A stretch of DNA of 64,000 nt from an uncultured Methanomicrobiales archaeon (GCA_903926075.1 CAIYHQ010000050.1:62001-126000), one strand, 5' to 3'. Positions 44,385 through 54,309 are shown, counted from the stretch's first letter. Made by a program: numbers and translations. Notes: a model not told the origin generated them from the letters alone.

Positions 44385-44887
44385 ACTCAATGCGTGAAAT
44401 AACGGTTGAAAAAGTCGTTGTCCATATGGGTGTCGGAGAGAGCGGAGAGAAACTGGTCAAGGCAGAAGAGATCTTAAAGTCCATTACCGGCCAGAAACCT
44501 GTCCGAAGTGTTGCAAAGCACACAGTCCCAGCCTGGGGAGTCAGGAAAGGTGCACCGATAGGATGTAAAGTTACACTTCGTGGAGAAACCGCCGTAAAAT
44601 TTCTTGAGACCTCGCTAGGGATATTGAACAAGAGAATTTCAGAGAATTTATTCGACAAACGCGGAAACTTTTCTTTTGGTATTGAAGAACATACAGATTA
44701 CCCTGGGATGTCTTATGACCCCCAGATAGGCATCTATGGAATGGACATAAATGTGGTCCTTGCAAGGAAAGGGATTCGTATTGTGCGAAGATTCACTGAG
44801 AGACGTGCTATTCCCCAGAAACAGGTTGTTAATACGGCTGATGCGAAGCAATATCTCAAATCATCCTATGATGTGGAGGTGCAGTAA
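44381..44887 (+). CDS. rpl5: Ribosomal protein uL5
   Basis: 168 residues. It carries the [20 protein letters not shown] region (quoted in part as [13 protein letters not shown]) that contacts 5S rRNA with uL18. The next gene begins one base after the stop. Confidence 0.96.
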   Translation: MNSMREITVEKVVVHMGVGESGEKLVKAEEILKSITGQKPVRSVAKHTVPAWGVRKGAPIGCKVTLRGETAVKFLETSLGILNKRISENLFDKRGNFSFGIEEHTDYPGMSYDPQIGIYGMDINVVLARKGIRIVRRFTERRAIPQKQVVNTADAKQYLKSSYDVEVQ

Positions 44888-44888
44888 A

Positions 44889-45044
44889 ATGGCTGGTGTG
44901 AGGACTAAAAAGTTCGGACGCGGTGCGAATGAGTGTAAAATGTGCGGAAGAAAGCAGGGACTCGTCAGACGCTACCAGATCATGTTCTGCAGGCAGTGCT
45001 TCCGTGAATGGGCCCGTAAACTTGGGTTCAAAAAGATGAGCTAA
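44889..45044 (+). CDS. rps14: Ribosomal protein uS14, zinc-binding form
   Basis: 51 residues starting [10 protein letters not shown]. The four zinc-binding cysteines are in CKMCG and CRQCF. The short length is normal for archaeal uS14. The start ATG 44889 is one base after the rpl5 stop; a longer frame from 44751 is an rpl5 shadow. Confidence 0.95.
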   Translation: MAGVRTKKFGRGANECKMCGRKQGLVRRYQIMFCRQCFREWARKLGFKKMS

Positions 45045-45059
45045 GGAGGGATTCGAAAA

Positions 45060-45452
45060 ATGACACGTTTGAACCCAATTGCGGATGCAATGACTACTAT
45101 TAAAAATACTGGCGATATCGGAAAGCCTGAGTGTATCGTAGAACCTGCGAGTACCCTTCTTGGTTCGATGCTTAAGGTGATGCAGGATTCAAAATACATC
45201 AGGAGTTATGACGTTATCGAGGATGGAAGAGGGTCCCAGTTCCGGGTCATCCTTAATGGCCGGATAAATAAATGTGGTGCCATTACTCCCAGGTACTCTG
45301 TGAAACTGGATGAAATGGAATACTGGGAGACCCGGTACCTGCCATCGAAAAAGTTCGGGATCCTGATAATCTCGACCTCTAAAGGCGTAATGTCACATGA
45401 GCAGGCACGTAAGGAAGGTATTGGCGGAGAACTGCTGGGGTACGTATTCTAA
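45060..45452 (+). CDS. rps8: Ribosomal protein uS8
   Basis: 130 residues. Primary 16S rRNA binding protein. Preceded by an AAGGAGGG ribosome-binding site at 45043-45050. Confidence 0.96.
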   Translation: MTRLNPIADAMTTIKNTGDIGKPECIVEPASTLLGSMLKVMQDSKYIRSYDVIEDGRGSQFRVILNGRINKCGAITPRYSVKLDEMEYWETRYLPSKKFGILIISTSKGVMSHEQARKEGIGGELLGYVF

Positions 45453-45465
45453 GGGTGCGTAAAAA

Positions 45466-45987
45466 ATGGCAACAAGAAATGTTACACTTTCGCCTTCTGT
45501 GAAAGCTGAGATAACCGGAAATACGATAAAAATTTCAGGTCCCAAAGGAGAGCTGAAAAGAGATTTCAGGTATCCCTGGGTAGTTATGTCAGTTTCAGAA
45601 GGGGAAGTAATAATCTCCACCGAAAGCACGAAGAAATTGATTGTGGCAATGGTCGGAACCATTACCGCACATATTGCAAATATGTGTAAAGGTGTTGAGA
45701 ATGGATTTGAGTACCATATGAAAGTGGTCTACAATCATTTTCCTATTCAGCTGAAACTTATTGGAAATGAACTTGAGATCCATAATTTCCTGGGTGAAAA
45801 GAAGTCAAGATTTGCAAAGATCGAGCCTGGTGTTTCTGCCAAGGTCGGAAATGAAGAAATTGTCCTGTTTGGGATAAATAAAGAGTTAGTGGGCCTCTCT
45901 GCTGCAAATATTGAGCATGCAACAAAGATCCGTAACCGTGACCCCCGTGTCTTTCAGGACGGCATCTATATTATAAAGAGGGAGTGA
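45466..45987 (+). CDS. rpl6: Ribosomal protein uL6
   Basis: 173 residues of two related alpha/beta domains. The conserved NRDPRVFQDGIY C-terminal segment is present. Confidence 0.96.
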   Translation: MATRNVTLSPSVKAEITGNTIKISGPKGELKRDFRYPWVVMSVSEGEVIISTESTKKLIVAMVGTITAHIANMCKGVENGFEYHMKVVYNHFPIQLKLIGNELEIHNFLGEKKSRFAKIEPGVSAKVGNEEIVLFGINKELVGLSAANIEHATKIRNRDPRVFQDGIYIIKRE

Positions 45988-45995
45988 AGCACGAA

Positions 45996-46388
45996 ATGGC
46001 AGATGAAAAGAAGAGACTTCTCACCGAGCGGACAAAGCGGCGTGCGAGGTTTAAGAGGGATGGATTTGGAAAAAAGTCCCAGTTATCCTCCTCCTGGAGA
46101 CGTCCCCGCGGACTTCATAACAAACAACGGAAGCATAAGAAAGCAAAAGGGCCACTCCCCACACCAGGATATGGGAGTCCGCTTGCAATACGGTCGATGC
46201 ACCCAAGCGGTTATTATGAGGTCCTTGTCTCAAACCTTGACGACCTGGAGGGAATAGACAAGTCACAGACTGCAATCAGAATTGCAGGCAGTGTCGGAGG
46301 ACGAAAAAGGGCATCAATTTACGAAGTCTCACTTGAGAGAGGTTTAAAAGTCCTGAATCCCCCGGCAAACAAGGAGGTGAAGGAATGA
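45996..46388 (+). CDS. rpl32e: Ribosomal protein eL32
   Basis: 130 residues starting MADEKKRLL. The SSWRRPRGLHNKQR core identifies eL32. ATG 45996 is preferred over GTG 45984, which overlaps rpl6. Overlaps rpl19e by four bases. Confidence 0.95.
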   Translation: MADEKKRLLTERTKRRARFKRDGFGKKSQLSSSWRRPRGLHNKQRKHKKAKGPLPTPGYGSPLAIRSMHPSGYYEVLVSNLDDLEGIDKSQTAIRIAGSVGGRKRASIYEVSLERGLKVLNPPANKEVKE

Positions 46389-46837
46389 GCGACCTTTACA
46401 ACCAGAGAAGAATGGCTGCATCCATAATTGGTTGTGGTTTAAATCGTCTTTGGCTTGATCCTGAGCAGGCTACTGAGATTAAAGGAGCAATAACACGGGC
46501 AGCTGTTAAGGAGCTTATCTCCGACGGCGTGATAAAAGCTCACCAGAAAAAAGGCGTAAGCAGAGGCAGAGCCCGTGAGAAGATTGCAAAGCGTTCATAT
46601 GGGCACTGTAAAGGTCCTGGCCGCCGCAGAGGGGCAAAAGGAGCCAGAAACCCAAGAAAGACGGTATGGGTACATAAAATCCGTGCAATAAGGAGAACCC
46701 TGCGGGAACTGCGTGAAGCAGAGACTATTGACCGCCATACCTACCGGCTTTTGTATCGCAGGTCTGCAGGTGGACAGTTCAGGAGCATATCTCACCTCAA
46801 GGCGCATGTTGAAGGCGCAGCATCAGGGAGGGCTTAA
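46385..46837 (+). CDS. rpl19e: Ribosomal protein eL19
   Basis: 150 residues, highly basic and helical, with [13 protein letters not shown]. Forms an inter-subunit bridge in archaea. Confidence 0.96.
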   Translation: MSDLYNQRRMAASIIGCGLNRLWLDPEQATEIKGAITRAAVKELISDGVIKAHQKKGVSRGRAREKIAKRSYGHCKGPGRRRGAKGARNPRKTVWVHKIRAIRRTLRELREAETIDRHTYRLLYRRSAGGQFRSISHLKAHVEGAASGRA

Positions 46838-46839
46838 CC

Positions 46840-47367
46840 ATGGCATCAGGTCCAAGGTATTTTGTTCCATTCCGGAGACGGAGAGAGGGAAAGACGAATT
46901 ATTATAAGAGATCCAAGCTTGTCGTTGCAGAACAGCCGCGTATGGTTGTTAGAAAGACCAACCGTTACATTATCATCCAGCTTGTGAGGGCTGAAGCAGA
47001 AGGCGACAAGACCCTTGTCTCTGCAAATTCAATTGAATTGAAAAAATTTGGATTTGAAGGTTCCTGCTCCAGCACACCGGCAGCATACCTGACAGGTATT
47101 CTCTTTGGAGTTAGAGCATTGAATAACGAATATAGTGGTGCAGTTCTTGACATAGGGCTTAACAGGGCTACATATGGAGCAAAGGTATTTGCAGCACTAA
47201 AAGGAGCAGTCGTTTCAGGTCTTGATGTACCGCATAATGAGTCGATCCTCCCTGACGAGAGCAGGCTCCGGGGAGAGCATATTGCGTCATATGCACCAGA
47301 TCGTGCAGCAGGACTCGTCAGTAACGTTGAAGCGACAGTTGATTCCATAATGAAGGAGTTGAAGTGA
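46840..47367 (+). CDS. rpl18: Ribosomal protein uL18
   Basis: 175 residues, archaeal long form. Binds 5S rRNA. N-terminal [15 protein letters not shown] is characteristic. Confidence 0.96.
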   Translation: MASGPRYFVPFRRRREGKTNYYKRSKLVVAEQPRMVVRKTNRYIIIQLVRAEAEGDKTLVSANSIELKKFGFEGSCSSTPAAYLTGILFGVRALNNEYSGAVLDIGLNRATYGAKVFAALKGAVVSGLDVPHNESILPDESRLRGEHIASYAPDRAAGLVSNVEATVDSIMKELK

Positions 47368-47368
47368 G

Positions 47369-47986
47369 ATGCCAGTCGAAAAAATAGAGTGGATCCCTCT
47401 GACCGGTCTTGGAAGAAAGGTCGCAACAGGCGAGATCACGAATATCGATCAGGTTCTTGAAAGCGGCCGGCCAATAAAAGAGCCACAAATTGTCGATTTC
47501 TTCCTTCCTGACCTGCAGGATGAAGTGCTGGACATCAAGATGGTGCAGCGGATGACCGACTCTGGAAGGCGTGTTAAATTTCGTGCTGTAGTAGTGGTAG
47601 GAAATAAGAATGGATATATCGGGTTTGGTCAGGGCAAGGACGTTCAGGTAGGAGACGCAATTAAAAAGGCAATCTTCCATGCAAAGACCAATCTCATCAA
47701 GGTACAACGTGGCTGTGGAAGTTGGGAATGTGACTGCGAATCTGTCCATTCAATCCCAATCAAGGTACAAGGTTCAGCCGGAAGTGTGAGGGTAACCCTT
47801 AATCCTGCTCCACAGGGTGTAGGGCTTGTTACAGGTGACATCGCAAAGAAGGTACTTGAACTTGCAGGGATTAAGGATATCTGGGCCTCATCCAGGGGAC
47901 AGACAAGAACCACAATCAACTTTGCAAAAGCCACCTTCAATGCGCTTAAAGCAACAAATATGATCCGTATTGGAGGGAATGAGTGA
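47369..47986 (+). CDS. rps5: Ribosomal protein uS5
   Basis: 205 residues, double-stranded-RNA-binding fold plus S5 C-terminal domain with [16 protein letters not shown]. Stop codon shares one base with the rpl30 start. Confidence 0.96.
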   Translation: MPVEKIEWIPLTGLGRKVATGEITNIDQVLESGRPIKEPQIVDFFLPDLQDEVLDIKMVQRMTDSGRRVKFRAVVVVGNKNGYIGFGQGKDVQVGDAIKKAIFHAKTNLIKVQRGCGSWECDCESVHSIPIKVQGSAGSVRVTLNPAPQGVGLVTGDIAKKVLELAGIKDIWASSRGQTRTTINFAKATFNALKATNMIRIGGNE

Positions 47987-48447
47987 TGTATGCAGTCGTT
48001 CAGATACGTGGTGTTGTAAATACAAACAAGGAGATTAAGGACACACTTAAAATGCTCCGTCTTCATCACATAAACCACTGCGTACTACTTCCGGAAAACC
48101 CGGCAATACTTGGAATGATCCGGAAAGTAAAGGACTATGTGGCGTATGGAGAAGTTGAAATTAATACTCTTGAAACACTTCTCCGTACACGTGGCAGAAT
48201 AATAGGAAACGATCCCCTGACTGATGAGTATGTGAAAGAGAACTCGACTTTTGGGAGTATCAGTGAACTTGCAGATGCCATTACGAAAGGAGCGGTCCGG
48301 ATGAATGATCTTCCTGGTTTAAAACCGGTTCTCAGACTTCATCCCCCTCGGAAAGGCCATAAGACCACAAAGAGAACGTATCAGCAGGGCGGCTCACTTG
48401 GTTATCACGGGAGTGCAATCAACAGTCTGCTATACAGGATGAGGTGA
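47986..48447 (+). CDS. rpl30: Ribosomal protein uL30
   Basis: 153 residues, archaeal long form, beginning MYAVVQIRG at ATG 47986 (overlapping the rps5 TGA by one base). A GTG one codon earlier adds nothing. Confidence 0.95.
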   Translation: MYAVVQIRGVVNTNKEIKDTLKMLRLHHINHCVLLPENPAILGMIRKVKDYVAYGEVEINTLETLLRTRGRIIGNDPLTDEYVKENSTFGSISELADAITKGAVRMNDLPGLKPVLRLHPPRKGHKTTKRTYQQGGSLGYHGSAINSLLYRMR

Positions 48448-48452
48448 GTTCA

Positions 48453-48875
48453 ATGCCAGTAAGCAAACGGGCAAAGTACCGTGGTTCAAGGACATGCGGT
48501 GGAGGAACACATAAAAACCGTCGCGGAGCAGGAAATCGTGGCGGTAGAGGCCACTCTGGTGGTTGTAAACATCATTTTGTCAAGTACTATCTGCTTGAAG
48601 GAAGAGTTTTTGGCAAGAATGGGTTTAAAACTGCGAGAGAGACTCTGAATGTAATAGATATCGGGAATCTTGACCTTATGATCCCTTCACTTATCAGTTC
48701 TGGAAAAGCGAAAGAAGAAGGGGGCGTCGTGCATATCGATGTATCTTTATTAGGTTATGACAAGGTGCTTGGAGGAGGAAGGGTAACCCGGAAAATAAAT
48801 CTCTCTGCACCATCACTATCAGAAAGGGCTAAAGAGAAGATTGAGGCTGTTGGTGGTCAGGCGGTCAATATCTGA
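48453..48875 (+). CDS. rpl15: Ribosomal protein uL15
   Basis: 140 residues starting MPVSKRAKYRGSRTCGGG, with the Gly/Arg-rich N-terminus typical of uL15. ATG 48453 is preferred over GTG 48444, which overlaps rpl30. Confidence 0.95.
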   Translation: MPVSKRAKYRGSRTCGGGTHKNRRGAGNRGGRGHSGGCKHHFVKYYLLEGRVFGKNGFKTARETLNVIDIGNLDLMIPSLISSGKAKEEGGVVHIDVSLLGYDKVLGGGRVTRKINLSAPSLSERAKEKIEAVGGQAVNI

Positions 48876-48898
48876 CCCCCTAAAAATCAGGTGAGAAA

Positions 48899-50332
48899 AT
48901 GGGACAAATTCTTGATAGAATGGAACCAATCCTTGCCGCAATGCCCGCGGTAAAGACTCCTGAAGGGCATGTCCACTTCAAAAACAAGTTATTGTGGACG
49001 CTTGCGGTCCTGATTCTTTACTTTGCCCTGACAAATGTACCACTTTTTGGTCTTTCGACTGAATCAATGGACATGTTCTCAGTCTGGAGAGCATTGCTTG
49101 CAGGTGCGTATGGCTCGCTCATGCACCTTGGTATAGGACCTATTGTTACAGCATCCATTGTGCTTCAGCTTCTCAAGGGTGCAGATATTATTAAGCTTGA
49201 TACTTCTGACATGCGTGGACAGGTCATGTACATGGGTCTTCAGAAGATCCTTATCATTGTAATGATAATAATTGAAGCACTCCCAAACCTTATTGGAGGT
49301 TTTCTACGTCCTGACCCCGTGATTGCCCAGACTTTCTTTGGTGGCAATCTCTTTGCAGTGTCGTTTCTTATATTTATTCAGATCTGCGCAGGAGGTTTTC
49401 TCGTCTTTCTTATGGACGAGGTGGTCACAAAATGGGGTATCGGTTCAGGAGTAGGACTATTTATCATTGCAGGGATATCTCAGGCGATTGTTAACGGTCT
49501 TATCAACTGGCACCCGGCTACAGATCTATATCCTGTGGGATTTTTCCCGCGTCTAATAGCTATAGGAATGGATGGCGCAAGCTATGTGCAGTACTTTGGA
49601 GCGGATCTGCTGGCTTTTATAACTACCATTGTCATATTCCTTGTAATCGTGTATGTCGAGTCTATGCGGATTGAAATCCCTCTCGCACATGCACAGGTAA
49701 GAGGAGCAAGGTCTAAATTTCCTGTAAAACTTATTTACGCCAGTGTTCTCCCTATGATCCTCGTTCGTGTGCTTCAGGCTAATATCCAGATGGTAGGGCT
49801 GTTCCTCTATAACATTGGAGTCACGATTCTTGGAACATACCAGGGCACAGCAGCTCAAAGTGGGTTAATGTATTATCTTGCTCCAATCAACGGGCCTTCA
49901 CAATGGATGTGGTGGGTTACTGATCTTGGACACCCGCCATGGCAGGTACTCATAAGGCTTGGTGTTGATATGATTTTCATGATAGTTGGAGGAGCTATCT
50001 TCGCTTTGTTCTGGATCAAAACTGCAGGTCTTGACTCGAAAGATGTTGCAAGACAGATTCAGATGTCAGGGCTCTCAATTCCCGGGTACCGGAGAAACCC
50101 CCAGGTCCTTGAGAAATATCTTTCACGATATATTCCCAGAGTGACTGTAATTGGTGGGGTTTTTATTGGCATCCTGTCTGTTGTCGCAAATCTCTTCGGG
50201 GTTATAGGTCAGGTCAGTGGTACCGGACTCCTCCTTACTGTGAGCATAACTTATCGTCTCTATGAGGAGATTGCCAGTCAGCAGATTATGGAGATGTATC
50301 CATTCATGCGTACATTCTTTGGAAAGGAATAG
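48899..50332 (+). CDS. secY: Preprotein translocase subunit SecY
   Basis: 477 residues, ten predicted transmembrane helices, forming the protein-conducting channel with SecE and Sec-beta (genes not in the window). The plug and pore-ring helices near 60-90 (YGSLMHLGIGPIVTASIVLQ, quoted in part as HLGIGPIVTASI) are conserved. It follows the ribosomal genes as usual. Confidence 0.96.
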   Translation: MGQILDRMEPILAAMPAVKTPEGHVHFKNKLLWTLAVLILYFALTNVPLFGLSTESMDMFSVWRALLAGAYGSLMHLGIGPIVTASIVLQLLKGADIIKLDTSDMRGQVMYMGLQKILIIVMIIIEALPNLIGGFLRPDPVIAQTFFGGNLFAVSFLIFIQICAGGFLVFLMDEVVTKWGIGSGVGLFIIAGISQAIVNGLINWHPATDLYPVGFFPRLIAIGMDGASYVQYFGADLLAFITTIVIFLVIVYVESMRIEIPLAHAQVRGARSKFPVKLIYASVLPMILVRVLQANIQMVGLFLYNIGVTILGTYQGTAAQSGLMYYLAPINGPSQWMWWVTDLGHPPWQVLIRLGVDMIFMIVGGAIFALFWIKTAGLDSKDVARQIQMSGLSIPGYRRNPQVLEKYLSRYIPRVTVIGGVFIGILSVVANLFGVIGQVSGTGLLLTVSITYRLYEEIASQQIMEMYPFMRTFFGKE

Positions 50333-50335
50333 GAA

Positions 50336-50908
50336 ATGAAGGGCAAAAAAGTGGTGATAACCGGGATTCCGGGAGTCGGCAAGACTACCGTAATTACGGG
50401 CGCTATCGAAAACCTCATGAATGAAGGGATTCCCTTTCAAAGTATCAATTTTGGTACTTTCATGTTTGAGATGGCTGAAAAGGAGGAGCTCGTAAAAGAC
50501 CGTGACCAGATGAGGACCCTGGATAGATCAATACAAAAAGAACTACAGGCAAGAGCTGCCGAGAATATCCGTAATATTGATGGGAATGTTATTGTTGACA
50601 CTCATGCATCTGTTAAGACGTCCCAGGGTTTTCTGGCAGGTCTGCCTCAATGGGTTCTTCAGGCTTTATCACCTGACAGCATTGTCCTTGTTGAAGCTGA
50701 TTGTGATCAGATCCTACTCCGCAGGTTATCTGATGAATCACGTACACGTGACATGGAGGGTTCTCGTTCCATTGAGGATCACCAGCAGTTCAACAGGTCA
50801 ATTGCAGCCGCATATTCTGCAATGAGTGGATGTACTGTAATTATTGTTAAAAATCATAACGGGCTTCTAAATCAGGCTGTTGAAGATCTTGTAAAAGCTA
50901 TAAGGTGA
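50336..50908 (+). CDS. adkA: Archaeal adenylate kinase AdkA
   Basis: 190 residues, P-loop GIPGVGKTT near the N-terminus. The archaeal AdkA family differs from bacterial Adk and is typically next to secY. Interconverts ATP + AMP and 2 ADP. Starts three bases after secY. Confidence 0.94.
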   Translation: MKGKKVVITGIPGVGKTTVITGAIENLMNEGIPFQSINFGTFMFEMAEKEELVKDRDQMRTLDRSIQKELQARAAENIRNIDGNVIVDTHASVKTSQGFLAGLPQWVLQALSPDSIVLVEADCDQILLRRLSDESRTRDMEGSRSIEDHQQFNRSIAAAYSAMSGCTVIIVKNHNGLLNQAVEDLVKAIR

Positions 50909-50915
50909 GAAACTT

Positions 50916-51515
50916 ATGAATCTGAAGAAGTATGGGGGTTATATAGCCCTCCTTATTGCCCTCATTCTTGTGATGATCTCGGGAAATCAGTCGATACGTG
51001 GCAATGTCGGAAATGGAATGGACATATTCCTTGGTCCTTTTGTCAACGAGTGGCATGTTCCATTTTATATTCTTATAGTGGTCCTCTCTGCCATTACCGC
51101 ATTGTATTCTTCCATAGTTCAGAAATACACTATTGATTATAGGAAGATGCAGGACATTCAGTCGCGAATGAAAGAATTTCAAAAAGAATTCCGCGAAGCC
51201 CAGCTCTCTCAGGATGAAAAGAGGATAAAAAAACTGGAAGCAAAAAAAGAACGGGTAATGCAGGAGCAGATGGAGATGTCAAAGCAACAGTTTACCCCCA
51301 TGGCTTTTATTATGCTCCTGACGATTCCAATTTTTTTCTGGCTCCTTTTCAGACTTGCACATGATCATAGCCAGATAGTAATGCCAATTATTGGCCAGAG
51401 TCTGCTTGCAAGCGCGGTTCTTGGGCCTGTGCCTGCATGGATGCTCTGGTACATGATGTGTTCCCTTACGATAAGTCAGGTGGTAAGGAAATCACTTGAT
51501 ATCGGGGGTATTTGA
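50916..51515 (+). CDS. EMC3/TMCO1-family (Oxa1-like) membrane protein, DUF106
   Basis: 199 residues with an N-terminal transmembrane helix, a second near 45, a long charged coiled coil (about 70-120: MQDIQSRMKEFQKEFREAQ, in part), and further helices. This is the archaeal DUF106 group related to YidC/Oxa1/Get1, probable insertase for membrane proteins. Its stop shares one base with the cmk start. Confidence 0.9.
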   Translation: MNLKKYGGYIALLIALILVMISGNQSIRGNVGNGMDIFLGPFVNEWHVPFYILIVVLSAITALYSSIVQKYTIDYRKMQDIQSRMKEFQKEFREAQLSQDEKRIKKLEAKKERVMQEQMEMSKQQFTPMAFIMLLTIPIFFWLLFRLAHDHSQIVMPIIGQSLLASAVLGPVPAWMLWYMMCSLTISQVVRKSLDIGGI

Positions 51516-52048
51516 TGCGCATAACCGTGAGTGGACTTCCCGGTAGCGGGACAACATCCTTCTCACGTCATATTGCTAATCAATACGGTTTTAAACTTGT
51601 ATCAGCTGGAGAAGTTTTCAGGGCGATGGCAGCTGAACGTGGGCTTGACCTTGCAGAATTTGGCAGGCTTGCAAAACAAGATCGCTCTATTGATATTTCA
51701 ATAGATGAAAGGCAAAAAGAGATTGCCGAAATAAGCGATGAAATCATTCTTGAAGGGCGTTTATCCGGTTATTTTATTCCGGATGCAGACCTGCGAATCT
51801 GGCTTTCTGCCTCCCTTTCTTGCCGTGTAGAAAGAATCAGGTCAAGGGATTTGCTGGATGATAAAACAATTTCGCAGAGACTTACCCTTGAGAGGGAGAA
51901 TTGTGAAGCGTCGAGATATATGGAATACTATTCAATTGACATTCATGATCTTTCAATATATGATATTGTCCTTTCCTCTGAAAAGTTCGGAGTCGAAGAC
52001 CTGGGAGAAATAGTGGGTGTTGCAATCAAGCGAATCAGAGAGAATTAA
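51515..52048 (+). CDS. cmk: Cytidylate kinase
   Basis: 177 residues, P-loop SGLPGSGTTS and an RSRDLLDD-type LID segment. Phosphorylates CMP and dCMP. Last gene of the superoperon here; in many euryarchaea genes for eL34, eL14 and Cbf5 surround or follow it, but none is present at this site. Confidence 0.93.
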   Translation: MRITVSGLPGSGTTSFSRHIANQYGFKLVSAGEVFRAMAAERGLDLAEFGRLAKQDRSIDISIDERQKEIAEISDEIILEGRLSGYFIPDADLRIWLSASLSCRVERIRSRDLLDDKTISQRLTLERENCEASRYMEYYSIDIHDLSIYDIVLSSEKFGVEDLGEIVGVAIKRIREN

Positions 52049-52117
52049 AAGACAGAGTAAGAATCTCCACAGATTGAAATAGAGGATAATTCATAATAGA
52101 TGTGATGTGGTACAATA

Positions 52118-53026
52118 ATGGTACAATTACGTCATTATTATGAGATTCATTTTAACAGTGTTTTAATTGCTATAATCTTTTTTTTTATGATCTTTTGTTG
52201 CATCAATGCATCAGCACTTATCTTAAAGGGTACTGATGTTTATTTCTCAAAATCGGGAGACCAGATGCCTGTGGATATTATAGCAGAGAATGCAGTAAAC
52301 GGAATCTCGCATTATAATATCAGTATCAAGGTAGACTCACCTGATATTGCTACTGTTTCACGCCTTTTTTTCCCACTCTGGGCTGAAAATCGTCTCCGAA
52401 CTGAATTGCCTTCTCCCGAAGTCTGGATGTCTGCAGATGATACTGGTAATATAATTGAAAAAGGTACAGCACATACGAGACTTGGGATGGTAATGTTGTC
52501 TTCTCTTGGAGCTGGGGAAACAGGTATTACACTTAATGTGAATTCGCTGGTAGACGATGATAACACGGAACTTTCAGGTTCAGGCGCTAACGACCTTTTA
52601 CTCTCACTCGTTCCTAACAAAACCATAACTTTGGCGGCACCATCCTTGACTCAGACTTCAATGGTATCAGTTACTCCGCTTCTCACACCGGAAGTTTCAG
52701 CAACTACCGGGACAAGAATAAACAGTTTCAAATCACAAAATGTTTCGGCTTTAAACTACTCTTTTACAAGTACTATAACTCCTGCTTCATCAAGTGGTTA
52801 TGCAATAACGTTTACGGCATCAGAATTTCCGCAGTATGTTAGCCCAACAACTCCTTATTATTCGTTTAGCACACCGGAGGTTACTAAAACGCTCTCTTAC
52901 CATGTTCAGATTACCGAAGTAACTCAAAAATCTGAAGGGACTGACATATTTGGATTAAACTCTTTACCTTTCATTATTTCAGGTATTTTACTTATAATTG
53001 CATTTGCCCTGTTGATAAGGTGGTGA
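52118..53026 (+). CDS. Secreted protein with a Ser/Thr-rich stalk and C-terminal membrane anchor
   Basis: 302 residues. A hydrophobic signal region (about 14-33) is followed by a beta-rich domain (about 38-175; LILKGTDVYFSKSGDQMPVD in part: DVYFSKSGDQMPVD), which resembles cohesin-like surface domains only in general layout. Then comes a Thr/Ser/Pro-rich stretch (180-270) and a transmembrane helix (about 280-299) ending in RW. Function unknown. Its own AT-rich upstream region suggests a transcript separate from the superoperon. Confidence 0.65.
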   Translation: MVQLRHYYEIHFNSVLIAIIFFFMIFCCINASALILKGTDVYFSKSGDQMPVDIIAENAVNGISHYNISIKVDSPDIATVSRLFFPLWAENRLRTELPSPEVWMSADDTGNIIEKGTAHTRLGMVMLSSLGAGETGITLNVNSLVDDDNTELSGSGANDLLLSLVPNKTITLAAPSLTQTSMVSVTPLLTPEVSATTGTRINSFKSQNVSALNYSFTSTITPASSSGYAITFTASEFPQYVSPTTPYYSFSTPEVTKTLSYHVQITEVTQKSEGTDIFGLNSLPFIISGILLIIAFALLIRW

Positions 53027-53253
53027 ATACTGTTTTAACTCCATTTTTTTGTAAGGTGAATATTAATAAGAAGTTGCGGGACACTATAAGTTAAGCATAT
53101 TTGTTTTGCATTTAAGATGAAATTAGCGTGATTTAATGATATCAGGCCTTGAGATCTTATTAATACAAGAAATACGAAAAAATTTAAAGACATATGGCAA
53201 AATGATTCCAAATATCCCTTTTTTTTTTTTGGTTATCCTGAAAATAGAGAAAA

Positions 53254-53325
53254 CTTATTAAAAGACGGGAGCTAAAAAGAATGGTTGATGCTGAGAGTAT
53301 CAGCATGAAATGTAGGAGGAAAAAA
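53254..53325 (+). promoter_or_regulatory. Promoter and hairpin leader of the 53326 secreted-protein gene
   Basis: The 299 bases between the two secreted-protein genes hold no gene. Promoter elements lie at the end: TATA-like CTTATTAAAAG at 53254-53264, then a perfect 7-bp hairpin ATGCTGA-gagta-TCAGCAT (53288-53306), then AGGAGG at 53314-53319, six bases before the ATG. Transcription starting 24-26 bases after the TATA centre would put the hairpin at the very 5' end of the mRNA. A 12-T run at 53219-53230 may terminate upstream transcription. Confidence 0.6.
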
Positions 53326-54255
53326 ATGAAAACAACCGTATTCTCAGGTATTGTCATTCTCGCAATGGCAATGCTCCTTGCTATCTGTGGCATTGCATCG
53401 GCAGACGTTCTGCCTTTCCAGGTCCCAGAGACCCAGGGCATATCAGTAACTACTGCAGTAGTTGCAAATGGAAACGTCGTCCACACTGATGACCTTGCAT
53501 GGCAGATGACCACAGGACCAGCAATCAACGACCCACCACTTGGTGCAATATGGCCGTCTGTAGATGGCGCTTTTGCCCCATATACAAGCTATATGACTCC
53601 AGGCACAAATGGTGAGATCGCAATGGTCAATGCCTACAAGGACTCAATCAATGCTCAGCAGGGTGTAACTACTCTCCAGAAGACTGTAGCCATCAACACT
53701 GCAAACCAGGTAGCAATTGAGGACAATGTCAAGGTAAGCAAGAACATGGAGTTCATCCCAATCGAAGGCGGAGCAAGCCGCATCGTTGAAGATGAAGAAG
53801 CCATGATCGACAACATGGGCCAGGGACAGTTGACTTCAAGCGTTATGCTCTGTCCATTTGGTGCAGGTGCATCCGCATATGTTCCGCTCTTCTGTAACCG
53901 TGTCACCATGGGAAGCGATATTGACATGACTCAGGTTTCAATTGCAACAGAGATGTACTCACGCTCAGTAGCAGCAACCGCAGATGTCCCAGCAGAACTC
54001 AAGTACACAATCAATGTTAAGGGACCACAGAGCAATGCAGTAGCAGGTGTTCCATCAGTAGCAATTGGAACTGTTACCGCACGTATGAGCGCTCACATTA
54101 CTGAAGGACGCTACTTCGGTCTTGTTGCTCCAGGTTTACCAGTTCTCCCAGACACTCCGTCAGAGGATGTTGCGTATTCAACTGAAACCACTGCAGCAGG
54201 CCAAATCACTCAGTTCATCAAAGCGATGAGCTACGTATCTGGAATGCGCAGGTAA
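53326..54255 (+). CDS. Probably abundant secreted protein of unknown function
   Basis: 309 residues with a clear signal peptide (about 1-25, ending ASA-D). The mature protein is Ala/Val/Thr-rich with few charges, has two cysteines near 190-197 (CPFGAGASAYVPLFC) that could form a disulfide, and no transmembrane anchor. Codon use is as biased as in the S-layer and mer genes, and the ribosome-binding site is strong, so high expression is likely. No family was recognised. It may be a sheath, spacer or other envelope component. Confidence 0.78.
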   Translation: MKTTVFSGIVILAMAMLLAICGIASADVLPFQVPETQGISVTTAVVANGNVVHTDDLAWQMTTGPAINDPPLGAIWPSVDGAFAPYTSYMTPGTNGEIAMVNAYKDSINAQQGVTTLQKTVAINTANQVAIEDNVKVSKNMEFIPIEGGASRIVEDEEAMIDNMGQGQLTSSVMLCPFGAGASAYVPLFCNRVTMGSDIDMTQVSIATEMYSRSVAATADVPAELKYTINVKGPQSNAVAGVPSVAIGTVTARMSAHITEGRYFGLVAPGLPVLPDTPSEDVAYSTETTAAGQITQFIKAMSYVSGMRR

Positions 54256-54309
54256 GCAGGATTGTTGAAGAGAAGAATTAACTTCTCCTCTTCCCCTCCA
54301 AAATAACAA

